The notes beneath the pieces are model-generated. The model was given only the letters and a program-made list of their open reading frames with translations. It was not told where the DNA came from and searched no databases. The position numbers and the translations under genes are program-made. From Pollutimonas bauzanensis_A (GTDB lineage: Bacteria; Pseudomonadota; Gammaproteobacteria; Burkholderiales; Burkholderiaceae_B), in contig NZ_JBEBUX010000060.1 in assembly GCF_040393045.1 (NCBI RefSeq), positions 1-23,109 of the forward strand: DNA of 23,109 nucleotides, given 5' to 3'. Shown here in pieces: positions 1 through 7,702 of this stretch (positions within the stretch are counted from its first letter, which is position 1; each line of letters opens with the position of its first letter).

Positions 1-149
1 TCGTAGCCGCCTTCCCAAATGTGGATATCGCTGTGGCACACACCGGCGGCGCGCACCTGCAGGAGCACTTCTGTACCTTTCGGTTCAGGGGTTGGAATAT
101 CTTGCTGTAATAGGGGTTCGCGAAAATTGACAACGCAAAAGCATTTCAT
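1..149 (-). CDS. Zinc-dependent alcohol dehydrogenase (MDR superfamily), N-terminal part only
   Basis: The first 49 codons of a gene that runs off the left edge. Reading from the ATG at 149, the protein shows a short beta-rich start, then V-L-L-Q-V-R-A-A-G-V-C-H-S-D-I-H (about residues 31-46). This is the catalytic-zinc Cys-His-x-Asp motif of medium-chain zinc alcohol dehydrogenases. An AGGAG ribosome binding site sits about 6 bases before the ATG. The gene follows the LivK-like gene by 13 bases and is probably the last visible member of the operon starting at 5758. In that setting it could oxidise an alcohol or hydroxyacyl intermediate, which is inference. The nucleotide-binding domain is not in the window, so substrate and cofactor cannot be judged. 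Confidence 0.85.
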   Translation of the reverse strand, partial: MKCFCVVNFREPLLQQDIPTPEPKGTEVLLQVRAAGVCHSDIHIWEGGY

Positions 150-162
150 GAAAGGGCTCCTG

Positions 163-1386
163 TCAGGATTTTTTTACTAGGGGGCATTCGCTTTCAGCCA
201 GTGGTACGAATAATTCGTTGCCGGGAATGGTGGCCAGAATCTTGTAGACATCATTGGAAGACTTGGATTCCGCAGGTTTTTTAACTTCAACCTGGTACAT
301 GTCCATGATGACTCGTCCATCTTCCGGGCGCACTCGGGCATTATTGATAAGTTGAGTCTGCACAGGCAGTTCGCGGATCTTGGCATTGACCTTCTCGTTA
401 TCGAAGGTGCCTGCGGCCTTGACCGCTTCCAGGTAGTGCATGGTAGAGACATACGATAAGGCCTGTACCATGGAGGGTGCCCGGGCGAAGCCGGTTTTTT
501 CCTGCCAGCGTTTGGTCCATTCACGCGTGCCCTCATTGGCATCCCAGTAAAACGGGGTTGTGAATGTAAGCCCCTGGGCGTAGTTCAGGCCCATGCCGAA
601 AACGTCATTGATGAACACCAGGAAGGTAAGCATCTTTTGCTTGCCGTTATTCAAGCCGAAATCTTGCGCTTGTTTTATTAGGTTGATCAGATCCCCGCCA
701 GCGCTGGCCAAGCCGATAACGTCGGCTTGCGAGGATTGCGCCTGCAGCAGATATGAAGCGAAGTCGGAAGAGCCTAACGGGTGCCGTGTGCTACCCGCAA
801 GTTTTCCGCCGTTGTCTTTTACGAAACGCGTGGCGGTTGATTCCATGGTCTTGCCGAAAACATAGTCGGTAGTAATGAAATACCAATTTTTCCCACCCGA
901 TTTCACGGTGCTTCCTACTACGGCATTGGCTAGCGCATAGGTATCCGGCGCCCATTGGGTACTTACGCTCGAGCATTGCTTGCCGCTGAAGTCTCCGGCA
1001 AAACCGCCGCTGATTAGTGCAACGCCTTTCTTTTCGACGGCTACGTGCATTGCTGCAAGCCCTGTGGAACTTGCTCCGCCGTCGACCACTGCCACCAGGT
1101 TCTGCGTATCGAACCAATTACGCACCATGGTCGAGGCTACATCCACTTTGTTTTGACTATCTCCGCCGATGACTTCTATTTTCTTGCCTAATACCGAGCC
1201 GCCGAAGTCTTCCACCGCCATGCGGGTGGCGATTTCAGAGCCTAATCCGCCCAAGTCGGAATAAATGCCCGACCTGTCGTTGGATACCCCGATACGAACA
1301 ACGTCAGTCGCCTGCGCTGCCGCTTGGCTCGATAGCAGGGCGAGTGCGCCTGCCAAAGCTGAAAATCTGAACTTCATAAACTTCAT
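163..1386 (-). CDS. LivK-like periplasmic substrate-binding protein (Peripla_BP_6, branched-chain amino acid type)
   Basis: A 407-residue periplasmic receptor of the type that serves high-affinity branched-chain amino acid (Liv) ABC importers. It has a Sec signal peptide (MKFMKF, a hydrophobic run, likely cleavage after SQAAA at about residue 24). The mature start V-V-R-I-G-V-S-N-D-R-S-G is typical of Peripla_BP_6. Relatives in Burkholderiales often bind aromatic or aliphatic carboxylates rather than amino acids. The start at 1386 is preferred over the in-frame ATG at 1377 because GAGGGG lies 7 bases before it. No Liv permease or ATPase gene is in the window, so it must borrow a transporter or its partners lie beyond the left edge. 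It sits between the acyl-CoA synthetase and the alcohol dehydrogenase, suggesting delivery of the operon's substrate (inference). Confidence 0.9.
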   Translation of the reverse strand: MKFMKFRFSALAGALALLSSQAAAQATDVVRIGVSNDRSGIYSDLGGLGSEIATRMAVEDFGGSVLGKKIEVIGGDSQNKVDVASTMVRNWFDTQNLVAVVDGGASSTGLAAMHVAVEKKGVALISGGFAGDFSGKQCSSVSTQWAPDTYALANAVVGSTVKSGGKNWYFITTDYVFGKTMESTATRFVKDNGGKLAGSTRHPLGSSDFASYLLQAQSSQADVIGLASAGGDLINLIKQAQDFGLNNGKQKMLTFLVFINDVFGMGLNYAQGLTFTTPFYWDANEGTREWTKRWQEKTGFARAPSMVQALSYVSTMHYLEAVKAAGTFDNEKVNAKIRELPVQTQLINNARVRPEDGRVIMDMYQVEVKKPAESKSSNDVYKILATIPGNELFVPLAESECPLVKKS

Positions 1387-1434
1387 GTTGTGTCCCCTCT
1401 GTTTTTTTATGGATACCAGCCGCTTCTGTGTTGG

Positions 1435-2982
1435 TTACATGTCGTTAGTCAGTGTGTGTAGTTCCTTTTTAAGCACTTTTCCAATGGAGCTTCTGGGCAA
1501 CTGGTCTAGAAAGCACAGCTTTTTGATGCGCTGCATTTTGCCTAGCCTGGCGTTAACCCAGTCCAGCAGATCCGTTTCCGTCAGGTGTTCACCGCTATTC
1601 ACGACAACAAATGCCACTGGGATTTCCCCCCACTCTTCCGAATGCATGCCAACCACCGCCGCTTCCAGAACGTTGTCGTGTTGGTGCAGCTCGGCCTCAA
1701 GATCGCTGGGGTAAATATTGAAGCCCCCCGAAATTATCATTTCTTTGCGCCTGGCCATCAAAACAAAGAAGCCGTCTTCGTCGAATTTCCCGATATCGCC
1801 CGACTTTAGAAAACGCTTTCCCTCTGGGGAAAACCATTCAATTTCTTTGCTTAACGCGTCTTGGTTTTTGTAGCCCAGCATCATGGCTATGGAATGGCCT
1901 GCAACCTCGCCCACCTGTCCTGGCGCCACTTCGTTGCCTTGTTCATCCAGAAGCTTCATTTCGCTTTCGGGACTTGGCTTGCCCACCGTGTGTAATTTGT
2001 CGGGATACTTGTGCGCTTCCAGCACGAAAACACCCCCGCCTTCCGTCATGCCGAAGGTTTCAATCAAGTCGCCGGGCCAACGGGCAATCAGGGCTTGCTT
2101 AAGCGCTTTTGAAAATGGCGCACTGGTGCAAAATTTTTGCCTGAATGAGGAAAGGTCATAAGTATCGAAGTCGGGGAAGTTCATGAAGCGCTGATACTGA
2201 ACAGGAACCAGCATGGTATGCGTGGCTTTATGCGTTTGCGCCAGTTCAAGATAAGACCGCACATCGAACTTTTTCATGACCACCGTCGTCGCACCGCGAG
2301 TCAGGGCCGCGTATAGCGCGACCAGGGTAGTGTTTGAATAGAGCGGCGTGGAGCTTAGTAATGTGGAGTCGCAATCGATTCCTGTCATGCGGCGGCTGCT
2401 GTGCACCCATCTCATGGCAACGGGATGCACAATGCCCTTTGGCACGCCCGTGGTCCCGGATGAATAGATGATATTGATGGGATCGCAAGCTTGGGGGGCA
2501 GGCCTGGTGTATTCGGATGCCTCGTCTGAAAGCCAATGCCGCCATGCTTGCGCCGGGCTATCCAGGCATACTGTTTTCAGGCCGTGACCGTCCAGCATGG
2601 TTTCCAACAAGGGCGCCGTACTGGTATCAATAAAAGTTAGTGTCGGCGCGGCGTCGAGCATCATGGCTTCAAGGGCCTTTGCGCTCGCGCTGGGGGACAT
2701 GGGCGCAATGACAGCCCCGTACCGGATCGCACCAAAAAATACGGCCAAGTATTCAAGACTGGTCGCAGCACAAATGGCGACGACGTCACCTACTTGTAAA
2801 TCGTTTTTTTTGAACGTGTGGGCAACCTGGTTGAGCAGGGCATCGAACTGCCTGTATGAAATGACTTCTTCATCAATGATCAGCGCCGGATGATCCGGCC
2901 TGATCTTTGCATGCAGCCTTATGCCGTCGGTGACCAGCGCTGACTCGCGGGCGAGTAATTGCTCCAGGGTTTCTATTGTCAT
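1435..2982 (-). CDS. Acyl-CoA synthetase (AMP-forming, ANL superfamily)
   Basis: A 515-residue acid:CoA ligase that would activate a carboxylate to its acyl-CoA through an acyl-adenylate. All core motifs are visible: P-loop YSSGTTGVPKG at residues 173-183, ETFGMTEGG at 308-316, the ribose-binding Asp in SGDIGKFDEDG (D396), hinge and A8 region RKEMIISGGFNIYPSDLE at 412-429, and the adenylation lysine in SSIGKVLKKEL (K502). Length is normal for medium/long-chain or aryl acid ligases. Substrate cannot be assigned from sequence alone. No strong ribosome binding site precedes the ATG at 2982. It lies 51 bases after the Bug receptor gene and 48 before the LivK-like gene, in the same operon. The operon also encodes a CoA-transferase, giving two possible activation routes. 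Confidence 0.93.
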   Translation of the reverse strand: MTIETLEQLLARESALVTDGIRLHAKIRPDHPALIIDEEVISYRQFDALLNQVAHTFKKNDLQVGDVVAICAATSLEYLAVFFGAIRYGAVIAPMSPSASAKALEAMMLDAAPTLTFIDTSTAPLLETMLDGHGLKTVCLDSPAQAWRHWLSDEASEYTRPAPQACDPINIIYSSGTTGVPKGIVHPVAMRWVHSSRRMTGIDCDSTLLSSTPLYSNTTLVALYAALTRGATTVVMKKFDVRSYLELAQTHKATHTMLVPVQYQRFMNFPDFDTYDLSSFRQKFCTSAPFSKALKQALIARWPGDLIETFGMTEGGGVFVLEAHKYPDKLHTVGKPSPESEMKLLDEQGNEVAPGQVGEVAGHSIAMMLGYKNQDALSKEIEWFSPEGKRFLKSGDIGKFDEDGFFVLMARRKEMIISGGFNIYPSDLEAELHQHDNVLEAAVVGMHSEEWGEIPVAFVVVNSGEHLTETDLLDWVNARLGKMQRIKKLCFLDQLPRSSIGKVLKKELHTLTNDM

Positions 2983-3033
2983 GGCGTTGCTTATTGCTTA
3001 AAAAGCGATAGTGTATGGCTTTAACCCTAGGCG

Positions 3034-4008
3034 TCAATCCAGTTTTACGCCGGCGGCACGGATGACATCGCCCCAGCGTTTGGTTTCGCTGCGAATGTAG
3101 GCGTCATATTCAGCGGGGGAAGACCCTAATGCCTGTGCGCCCTGCGCTTCAAGCTGTTTGCGCATCGTATCTGTCTTCAGTGCTGTGCGGATTTCGGCAT
3201 TCAGCTTGTCGATAATCGCGGGTGGGGTGCCTGCGGGAACGACAATGCCTTGCCATGCTCCCATTTCAAATCCAGGAATGACTTCTTCAGCCGCAGTGGG
3301 TACGTCGGGCAGCGTAGCGCTGCGTTCTTTGCTGGTAACGGCCAGCGCTTTGACCCGGTTTTCGCTGATGAATGGCAAGGAGTCATTCAGGGTGTTGGTC
3401 ATGAACTGGACTTGCCCGCCGACCAGGTCGGTCATGGCGGGCGCGCTGCCACGATAAGGGATGTGCTGCGCGTCGATTCCTGTTGACTGGTTAAACAGGA
3501 ATGCGCCCAAATGCGTGACGTTGCCCGCGCCAGCCGAACCATAGGAAAGCTTGCCGGGATTTTTCCTGGCATAGTCGATAAATTCTTTGACTGTATTGAC
3601 CGGTACGGATGGGTGGGTCAGCAGCACTAGCGGGATAACGGCCGTGGACGAAACGGCGTCGAAGTCTTTTTCCGGATTCAGGGCCAGCTTGGTGTACAGG
3701 TTGGGCGCCAGGGAAATGGATGAGGTGTTGTACAAAATCGTGTAGCCATCGGGCTTGGCTTTGGCCGCGGCCGTCATCCCGATAGTGGCATTTGCACCGG
3801 CCTTGTTCTCGACGACGACAGTCTGGCCCAACTGCTGGGAAAGTTGCGACGCCATCAGGCGAGCCACCAGGTCAGTCGGACCGCCAGGCGGGAAGGGGAC
3901 TATCATCGTAATGGGACGATCAGGCCAAGTGGCGGCCTGGGCGGTAACGGTCATTGCCAGTGGAAGCGCGAGCAAGGCTGTGACGATATTTCTACGTACG
4001 GTATTCAT
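3034..4008 (-). CDS. Bug family tripartite tricarboxylate transporter receptor (TctC-like)
   Basis: A 324-residue periplasmic binding protein of the Bug/TctC family, which is strongly expanded in Bordetella and relatives. It has a Sec signal peptide with likely cleavage after TAQAA (about residue 26). Family motifs are P-D-R-P-I-T-M-I-V-P-F-P-P-G-G near the mature N-terminus, V-E-N-K-A-G-A-N-A-T-I-G near residue 70, and H-I-P-Y-R-G-S-A-P-A-M-T-D-L near residue 185. Known members bind carboxylates or small neutral organics. The AAAGGAG ribosome binding site just before the ATG at 4008 is excellent. No TctA or TctB membrane component is present, as is common for this family. Its place between the MaoC-like and acyl-CoA synthetase genes suggests it captures the substrate acid of the pathway (inference). 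Confidence 0.95.
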   Translation of the reverse strand: MNTVRRNIVTALLALPLAMTVTAQAATWPDRPITMIVPFPPGGPTDLVARLMASQLSQQLGQTVVVENKAGANATIGMTAAAKAKPDGYTILYNTSSISLAPNLYTKLALNPEKDFDAVSSTAVIPLVLLTHPSVPVNTVKEFIDYARKNPGKLSYGSAGAGNVTHLGAFLFNQSTGIDAQHIPYRGSAPAMTDLVGGQVQFMTNTLNDSLPFISENRVKALAVTSKERSATLPDVPTAAEEVIPGFEMGAWQGIVVPAGTPPAIIDKLNAEIRTALKTDTMRKQLEAQGAQALGSSPAEYDAYIRSETKRWGDVIRAAGVKLD

Positions 4009-4047
4009 TGTTGTCTCCTTTATTTATTGTTTTGATGATGACGCGTT

Positions 4048-4512
4048 TTAATCCGGTCTTCCTGCCAGCATGCGTGTCGCGGTATAGGTAATCACATCTT
4101 TCCCATCCTGGTTCTTGACGTCGATACGGGAAGTGACTATCGCCCGGTTATGTTTCGAGGTCGGGCGCAGCGCAGTAATTTCGATTTCGGCCCAGACCGT
4201 ATCGCCAACGATGACCGGCGCCAGCATTTTCTTATGGACCTCGAGCAATGCGAGGCCTGTTCCCTGAACCATGCCTTGCATGATCAACCCTTCGATCAAA
4301 CCATAGGTCAGGGCGCCGGGGACAGGCCGTCCTTTCATGGCGCCATGCTCGAAAGTGGTATCGATAAAGATGGTTTCCAGCATACCGGTGACGCTGACGA
4401 AATTGACGACGTCGGTTTCCGTAATGGTGCGCCGGAATGTTTTGAAGCGCTGGCCTACGGACAGTTCTTGCCAATAATATCCGCGGCCGAGAGTGGGTAG
4501 GTTATTGTTCAT
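4048..4512 (-). CDS. MaoC-like hotdog protein lacking the usual hydratase dyad
   Basis: A 154-residue single-hotdog protein of the MaoC/R-specific enoyl-CoA hydratase family, recognised from F-R-R-T-I-T-E-T-D-V-V-N-F (26-38), R-P-V-P-G-A-L-T-Y-G-L-I-E-G, and the final strands with V-G-D-T-V-W-A-E-I-E. Canonical R-hydratases carry G-D-x-N-P-x-H with catalytic Asp and His. Here the aligned stretch is G43-M-L-E-T-I-F49-I-D, so Asp becomes Met and His becomes Phe. It may be a non-hydratase CoA-thioester protein or use different chemistry. The start at 4512 has an AAAGGGAA ribosome binding site and overlaps the end of the CoA-transferase gene by 11 bases, implying translational coupling and a shared pathway. 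Confidence 0.9.
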   Translation of the reverse strand: MNNNLPTLGRGYYWQELSVGQRFKTFRRTITETDVVNFVSVTGMLETIFIDTTFEHGAMKGRPVPGALTYGLIEGLIMQGMVQGTGLALLEVHKKMLAPVIVGDTVWAEIEITALRPTSKHNRAIVTSRIDVKNQDGKDVITYTATRMLAGRPD

Positions 4513-5758
4513 CGGTGTTCCCTTTCAATGGGTCTGTGTCAGTGATTGGCGCTGGGCCTATAGCGGCTTTGCTTGCCTTCATGGCGGTAATCTGTGTCTC
4601 CGATAGGCCGGCCTGAGACAATATTTCCCAGGTGTGTTCGCCCAGGCGGGGCGGCATGGCGGGTTCGACGTTGCCTTGCTCCATACGAACGGGGCTGCGT
4701 GTGAATCGATAGGTTTTTTGTTCTGTATCCGGTATGTCCACAAAAAAATCCACGCTTTGCAAGTGCGGGTCTTGTTCAAGGTCGTCCAGCGAATTCATGC
4801 GCGTTGCCGGTATTTCCTGTTGCGCGCAAAACTCGAGCCAGTCTTCGGTAGAGCGCTGCAGCATGATGGTGCCCACCAGTTCGTACAGTTCGCCGATGTG
4901 GCGTGTGCGCGCGGCGATATCGGTAAAGCGCGGATCGGCGGCGATCGCCGGATTGCCGCTGCCTTCGAAGAAGCGTTTCCAGTGGTTGTCGGTATAAGGC
5001 AGGATGCAGACATAGCCGTCCGCCGTTTGATAGGGTTTGCGCCAGGGGGTAAGCGTGCGGGGGTAGCCCGCTGGTTCGTTTGCATCGACAAGGTGGCGGC
5101 CGTAAAAGTGCTCGACCAGCATATAGGATGTCATGGATTCGAACATCGGCACTTCGACGAATTGTCCCTGTCCAGTGCGTTCGCGCTGAAAAAGCGCAGC
5201 CAATATGGCGTGGGCCGCGATCAATCCGCAAGTTTTATCGGCGGCGATGGTGGGCAGGTAGCGGGGCGTTCCGGTTTGCCGCGCCATGATGTCAGCGACA
5301 CCGCTTAGCCCCTGGATGGTGTCATCATAGGCGGGCTGGCCCTGGTATGCGCCGCCGTTTCCGAAGCCGTGCAGCCCTGCGTAAATAAGCCGTGGGTTGC
5401 GGGCGCGCAAGGTATCGGGATCCAGGCCCAGGAGCGCCATTTTCTGCGGCCGCACGCTGTGCATGAAAACATCGGCTTGATCGACCAGCGTAAGCAGCGC
5501 GTCGCGCGCGGCGGCTTGTTTAAGGTCCAGCACAAGACTGCGCTTGTTTCGATTGATACCAAGAAATATTGCGGACAGCCCAGGCTCGAAGGCCGGGCCT
5601 GTATGGCGCGTGGAGTCGCCGCTGGGCGCTTCGATCTTGACGACATCGGCGCCATAATCGGCCAGTATCTGCGACGCATAAGGGCCGAAAACGACCGTTG
5701 TCAGGTCGAGTACGCGGATGCTGCCCAAGGCAGCGGAGGGGGGAGTATTTGTCTTCAT
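4502..5758 (-). CDS. CaiB/BaiF family (family III) CoA-transferase
   Basis: A 418-residue CoA-transferase that moves CoA between carboxylic acids through an aspartyl-CoA intermediate. The start is typical: G-S-I-R-V-L-D-L-T-T-V-V-F-G-P-Y-A (12-28), followed by A-D-Y-G-A-D-V-V-K-I-E-A-P (33-45) and N-R-N-K-R-S-L-V-L-D-L (69-79). The likely catalytic Asp is D174 in A-A-D-K-T-C-G-L, at the position of the formyl-CoA transferase Asp. The substrate could be a dicarboxylate such as a mesaconate- or succinate-type acid, but this cannot be read from the sequence. It is the first gene of the minus-strand operon, 73 bases from the divergent LysR gene. No clear ribosome binding site precedes the ATG at 5758. 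Confidence 0.93.
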   Translation of the reverse strand: MKTNTPPSAALGSIRVLDLTTVVFGPYASQILADYGADVVKIEAPSGDSTRHTGPAFEPGLSAIFLGINRNKRSLVLDLKQAAARDALLTLVDQADVFMHSVRPQKMALLGLDPDTLRARNPRLIYAGLHGFGNGGAYQGQPAYDDTIQGLSGVADIMARQTGTPRYLPTIAADKTCGLIAAHAILAALFQRERTGQGQFVEVPMFESMTSYMLVEHFYGRHLVDANEPAGYPRTLTPWRKPYQTADGYVCILPYTDNHWKRFFEGSGNPAIAADPRFTDIAARTRHIGELYELVGTIMLQRSTEDWLEFCAQQEIPATRMNSLDDLEQDPHLQSVDFFVDIPDTEQKTYRFTRSPVRMEQGNVEPAMPPRLGEHTWEILSQAGLSETQITAMKASKAAIGPAPITDTDPLKGNTDEQ

Positions 5759-5796
5759 GGCATGAAGAGTCTATTCTTGGCTCCCGATAACGGTCT

Positions 5797-5822
5797 AATA
5801 TTGTTTATCTATCAAGCGATAA
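5797..5822 (-). promoter_or_regulatory. Shared TTATC-N15-AATATT site A (upstream of the CoA-transferase operon)
   Basis: Read on the minus strand, this is TTATC, 15 bases, AATATTAGAC. The same pattern with exactly 15 spacer bases occurs twice in the next divergent region (7669-7694 and 7703-7727). AATATT is nearest the CoA-transferase start (38 bases away), and the TTATC half is 10 bases before the LysR ATG. It could be the LysR operator, serving both autoregulation and operon activation, or a shared promoter core in which AATAT acts as the -10 element. Confidence 0.55.
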
Positions 5823-5831
5823 TAAAAAAGC

Positions 5832-6731
5832 ATGGCTATTACCCTTCGTCAATTCCAGCAGTTTATTACCATTGCCCAGTTTGGCAGCTATCGGCAGGCT
5901 GCCGAACAGCTTTTTATTGCACAGCCTGCTTTGTCTGTGTCGATACAGAAGCTGGAAAGCGAGGTTGGTGCTCAGTTGCTGGAGCGTGGCGCAAAAGGGG
6001 TGACCTTGACGCCTGCGGGCCAAGCTTTGATGAAAGACGCGCAAGCCGCTCTTTTTTATGCTGACCAAGCTTGCCGTTCGGCCCGCTTGGTTGCTCTAGG
6101 GGAATGGGGTACGTTGCGACTGGGGTTCGTCGGGTCGGCAACCTATACCTTGCTGCCATTGTGTGTTCCGGCTTTTCGCAGCAAGCATCCCGATGTGAAG
6201 GTCGAGCTGCGAGAGGACAGCACAATAGGCCTGATCAATCTGGTGCGCAATCACGAAATTGATGCGGCTGTCGTCAGGGGGCCGATTGCAGACGACCCGG
6301 CCATCGAGGCGTGGGTGCTCGAACACGATGATCTCATGTTGGCCGTACCGGCCGGTCATCCGCTGGCGGCCCGCGAGAAAATCGCCCTGCGCGAATGTCG
6401 TAACGAAGACTTTGTGCTGTATGCGTCTACGGCGGTGCCCGGTCTGCATGGCGAAGCCCTGTCTTTGTGCCATAAAGCGGGGTTCACACCCCGTGTCAGC
6501 CAGGAGGCCATTCAGGTGCAAACCCAGCTGAGCCTGGTGGCAAGCGGGATGGGGATAGCACTTGTGCCAGCGGTGACCAGGTCTTATTCACCCCAACATG
6601 TCCATTTCATCAAACTCACCGATACGGCTGCGCACAAATGCTTGTCCTTGTCGCTGGTGGCTTGCCGAGATACACCGTCAATGCTGGTGACCCGCCTGCG
6701 CGATACGATACTTGAGCTGGTTGCGCGATAA
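5832..6731 (+). CDS. LysR-type transcriptional regulator
   Basis: A 299-residue LysR-family activator/repressor. The N-terminus (M-A-I-T-L-R-Q-F-Q-Q-F-I-T-I-A) leads into a winged helix-turn-helix at about 18-45 (Y-R-Q-A-A-E-Q-L-F-I-A-Q-P-A-L-S and I-Q-K-L-E), then the linker with L-L-E-R and L-T-P-A-G. Residues of about 90-295 form the two-lobed inducer-binding domain, beginning L-R-L-G-F-V-G-S. The gene is divergent from the CoA-transferase operon with 73 bases between them, the classic LysR arrangement. A repeated spaced motif in this gap and between 7669 and 7727 suggests it controls the three surrounding catabolic units. The inducer is probably a pathway acid or CoA ester, which is inference. 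The start at 5832 has only an A-rich stretch as ribosome binding site. Confidence 0.95.
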   Translation: MAITLRQFQQFITIAQFGSYRQAAEQLFIAQPALSVSIQKLESEVGAQLLERGAKGVTLTPAGQALMKDAQAALFYADQACRSARLVALGEWGTLRLGFVGSATYTLLPLCVPAFRSKHPDVKVELREDSTIGLINLVRNHEIDAAVVRGPIADDPAIEAWVLEHDDLMLAVPAGHPLAAREKIALRECRNEDFVLYASTAVPGLHGEALSLCHKAGFTPRVSQEAIQVQTQLSLVASGMGIALVPAVTRSYSPQHVHFIKLTDTAAHKCLSLSLVACRDTPSMLVTRLRDTILELVAR

Positions 6732-6767
6732 AAGGCAGGCGGCTGCTATGGCGTATTTCCGCTCAGG

Positions 6768-7571
6768 TCATGGCGTGCCGGCTTTTTTCTCTGACCGTTT
6801 CTTCATGAAGGTCTCGACCGCCTTGGCGTGATCGGCGGTTTTGTGCGCAATGGCTTGAAAACCCGCCGACATTTCCAGCAGCGTGTCGAGCCGGCTATGT
6901 TGGCCTTCATGCAGCAAGCGCTTGCTCATTCTTACCGCTGCAGGGGGATTCGCAGCAATACGCAGCGCCATTTTGCGGCATTCCTCCAGTAGCGAGTCGG
7001 GCGCGACAGCTTTGGATATCAGTCCCCAAGCCAAGGCTTGTTGCGCATCGATCGGGTCGCCTGTAAGTGTCATTTCAGCGGCACGAGACATACCGATAAG
7101 ACGAGGCAGGAACCAGGCGCCCCCATCCCCGGGGATAAGGCCGAGCTTGACGAAGCTCTCCGCGAAAATCGCATGTTCTGCAGCGATACGAATATCGCAC
7201 ATGCAGGCAAGGTCGAACCCCGCTCCGATGGCCGGACCGTTTATTGCGGCAATAGTCGGTACTTCCAGTTTCTGCAGGGCAAGGGGCAGTCGTTGTATGC
7301 CTTGTTGATACTCATGGCGTAGTGTCACGCTGTCAACGTCCGGTTGAAGCTGCCGCTGCATTTCCGGAATGCTGCCGCCAGAAGAAAAGGCCTTGCCCGC
7401 CCCGGTAATGATGACAACACGGACCGTTGGATCGGCTTCGATGCGTTGAAAGGCTGCCAGGAATTCTTTGACCAGATTGTTGCCGGTCAGGGCATTGCGG
7501 GTTTCCTGATGATCCATGGTCAAAAGCACGATGCCGTGCTCGTCTTGAGCGAAATGCAGTGTCTGGTTCAT
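6768..7571 (-). CDS. Enoyl-CoA hydratase/isomerase family (crotonase) protein with atypical active site
   Basis: A 267-residue crotonase-fold protein. The oxyanion-hole signatures are visible: R-N-A-L-T (25-29), G-K-A-F-S-S-G-G (59-66), and I-N-G-P-A-I-G-A-G-F-D-L-A-C-M-C-D (110-126). Aligned to rat enoyl-CoA hydratase, Glu144 becomes D120 and Glu164 becomes F140, with a Glu two residues earlier (E138). Hydration of a simple enoyl-CoA is therefore not assured. Isomerase or other crotonase chemistry is possible. A longer frame opens at 7661, but residues before the chosen Met do not resemble the family and would overlap the intergenic motif at 7669-7694, so the ATG at 7571 is preferred. It converges with the LysR gene (36-base gap) and is divergent from the acyl-CoA dehydrogenase pair. 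Confidence 0.9.
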   Translation of the reverse strand: MNQTLHFAQDEHGIVLLTMDHQETRNALTGNNLVKEFLAAFQRIEADPTVRVVIITGAGKAFSSGGSIPEMQRQLQPDVDSVTLRHEYQQGIQRLPLALQKLEVPTIAAINGPAIGAGFDLACMCDIRIAAEHAIFAESFVKLGLIPGDGGAWFLPRLIGMSRAAEMTLTGDPIDAQQALAWGLISKAVAPDSLLEECRKMALRIAANPPAAVRMSKRLLHEGQHSRLDTLLEMSAGFQAIAHKTADHAKAVETFMKKRSEKKAGTP

Positions 7572-7668
7572 TGTTTGTCTCGTTAAATTATGCGGGCCAG
7601 TGCGTTTACGCTGATTCCTGGCCGTGCAGGGTATGCATAAAGAATAGAAGGGCTGAGCCATTCAATCC

Positions 7669-7694
7669 AATATTATTTTTGTCAGCAATGATAA
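7669..7694 (-). promoter_or_regulatory. Shared TTATC-N15-AATATT site B (upstream of the crotonase gene)
   Basis: On the minus strand this reads TTATC, 15 bases ending AAAAAT, then AATATTGGA. Spacing and orientation match sites A and C, with AATATT facing the crotonase start 97 bases away. The TTATC half of this site lies 8 bases from the TATC half of site C, so the two sites are arranged head to head in the divergent gap. Confidence 0.5.
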
Positions 7695-7702
7695 CGAAAG
7701 CG

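Noticed and set aside
4634..6064. Long plus-strand open frames of 224 and 231 codons opposite the CoA-transferase gene and running into the LysR gene
   Set aside because: Their translations have no recognisable domains and lie antisense to or out of frame with clearly homologous genes; they are GC-codon shadows.
6732..6767. Terminator between the convergent LysR and crotonase genes
   Set aside because: I found no stem followed by a T-run in this 36-base gap.
7572..7661. 30-residue N-terminal extension of the crotonase gene
   Set aside because: The residues do not resemble the family start, the ATG at 7571 fits homologs, and the extension would run to the edge of the conserved intergenic motif.
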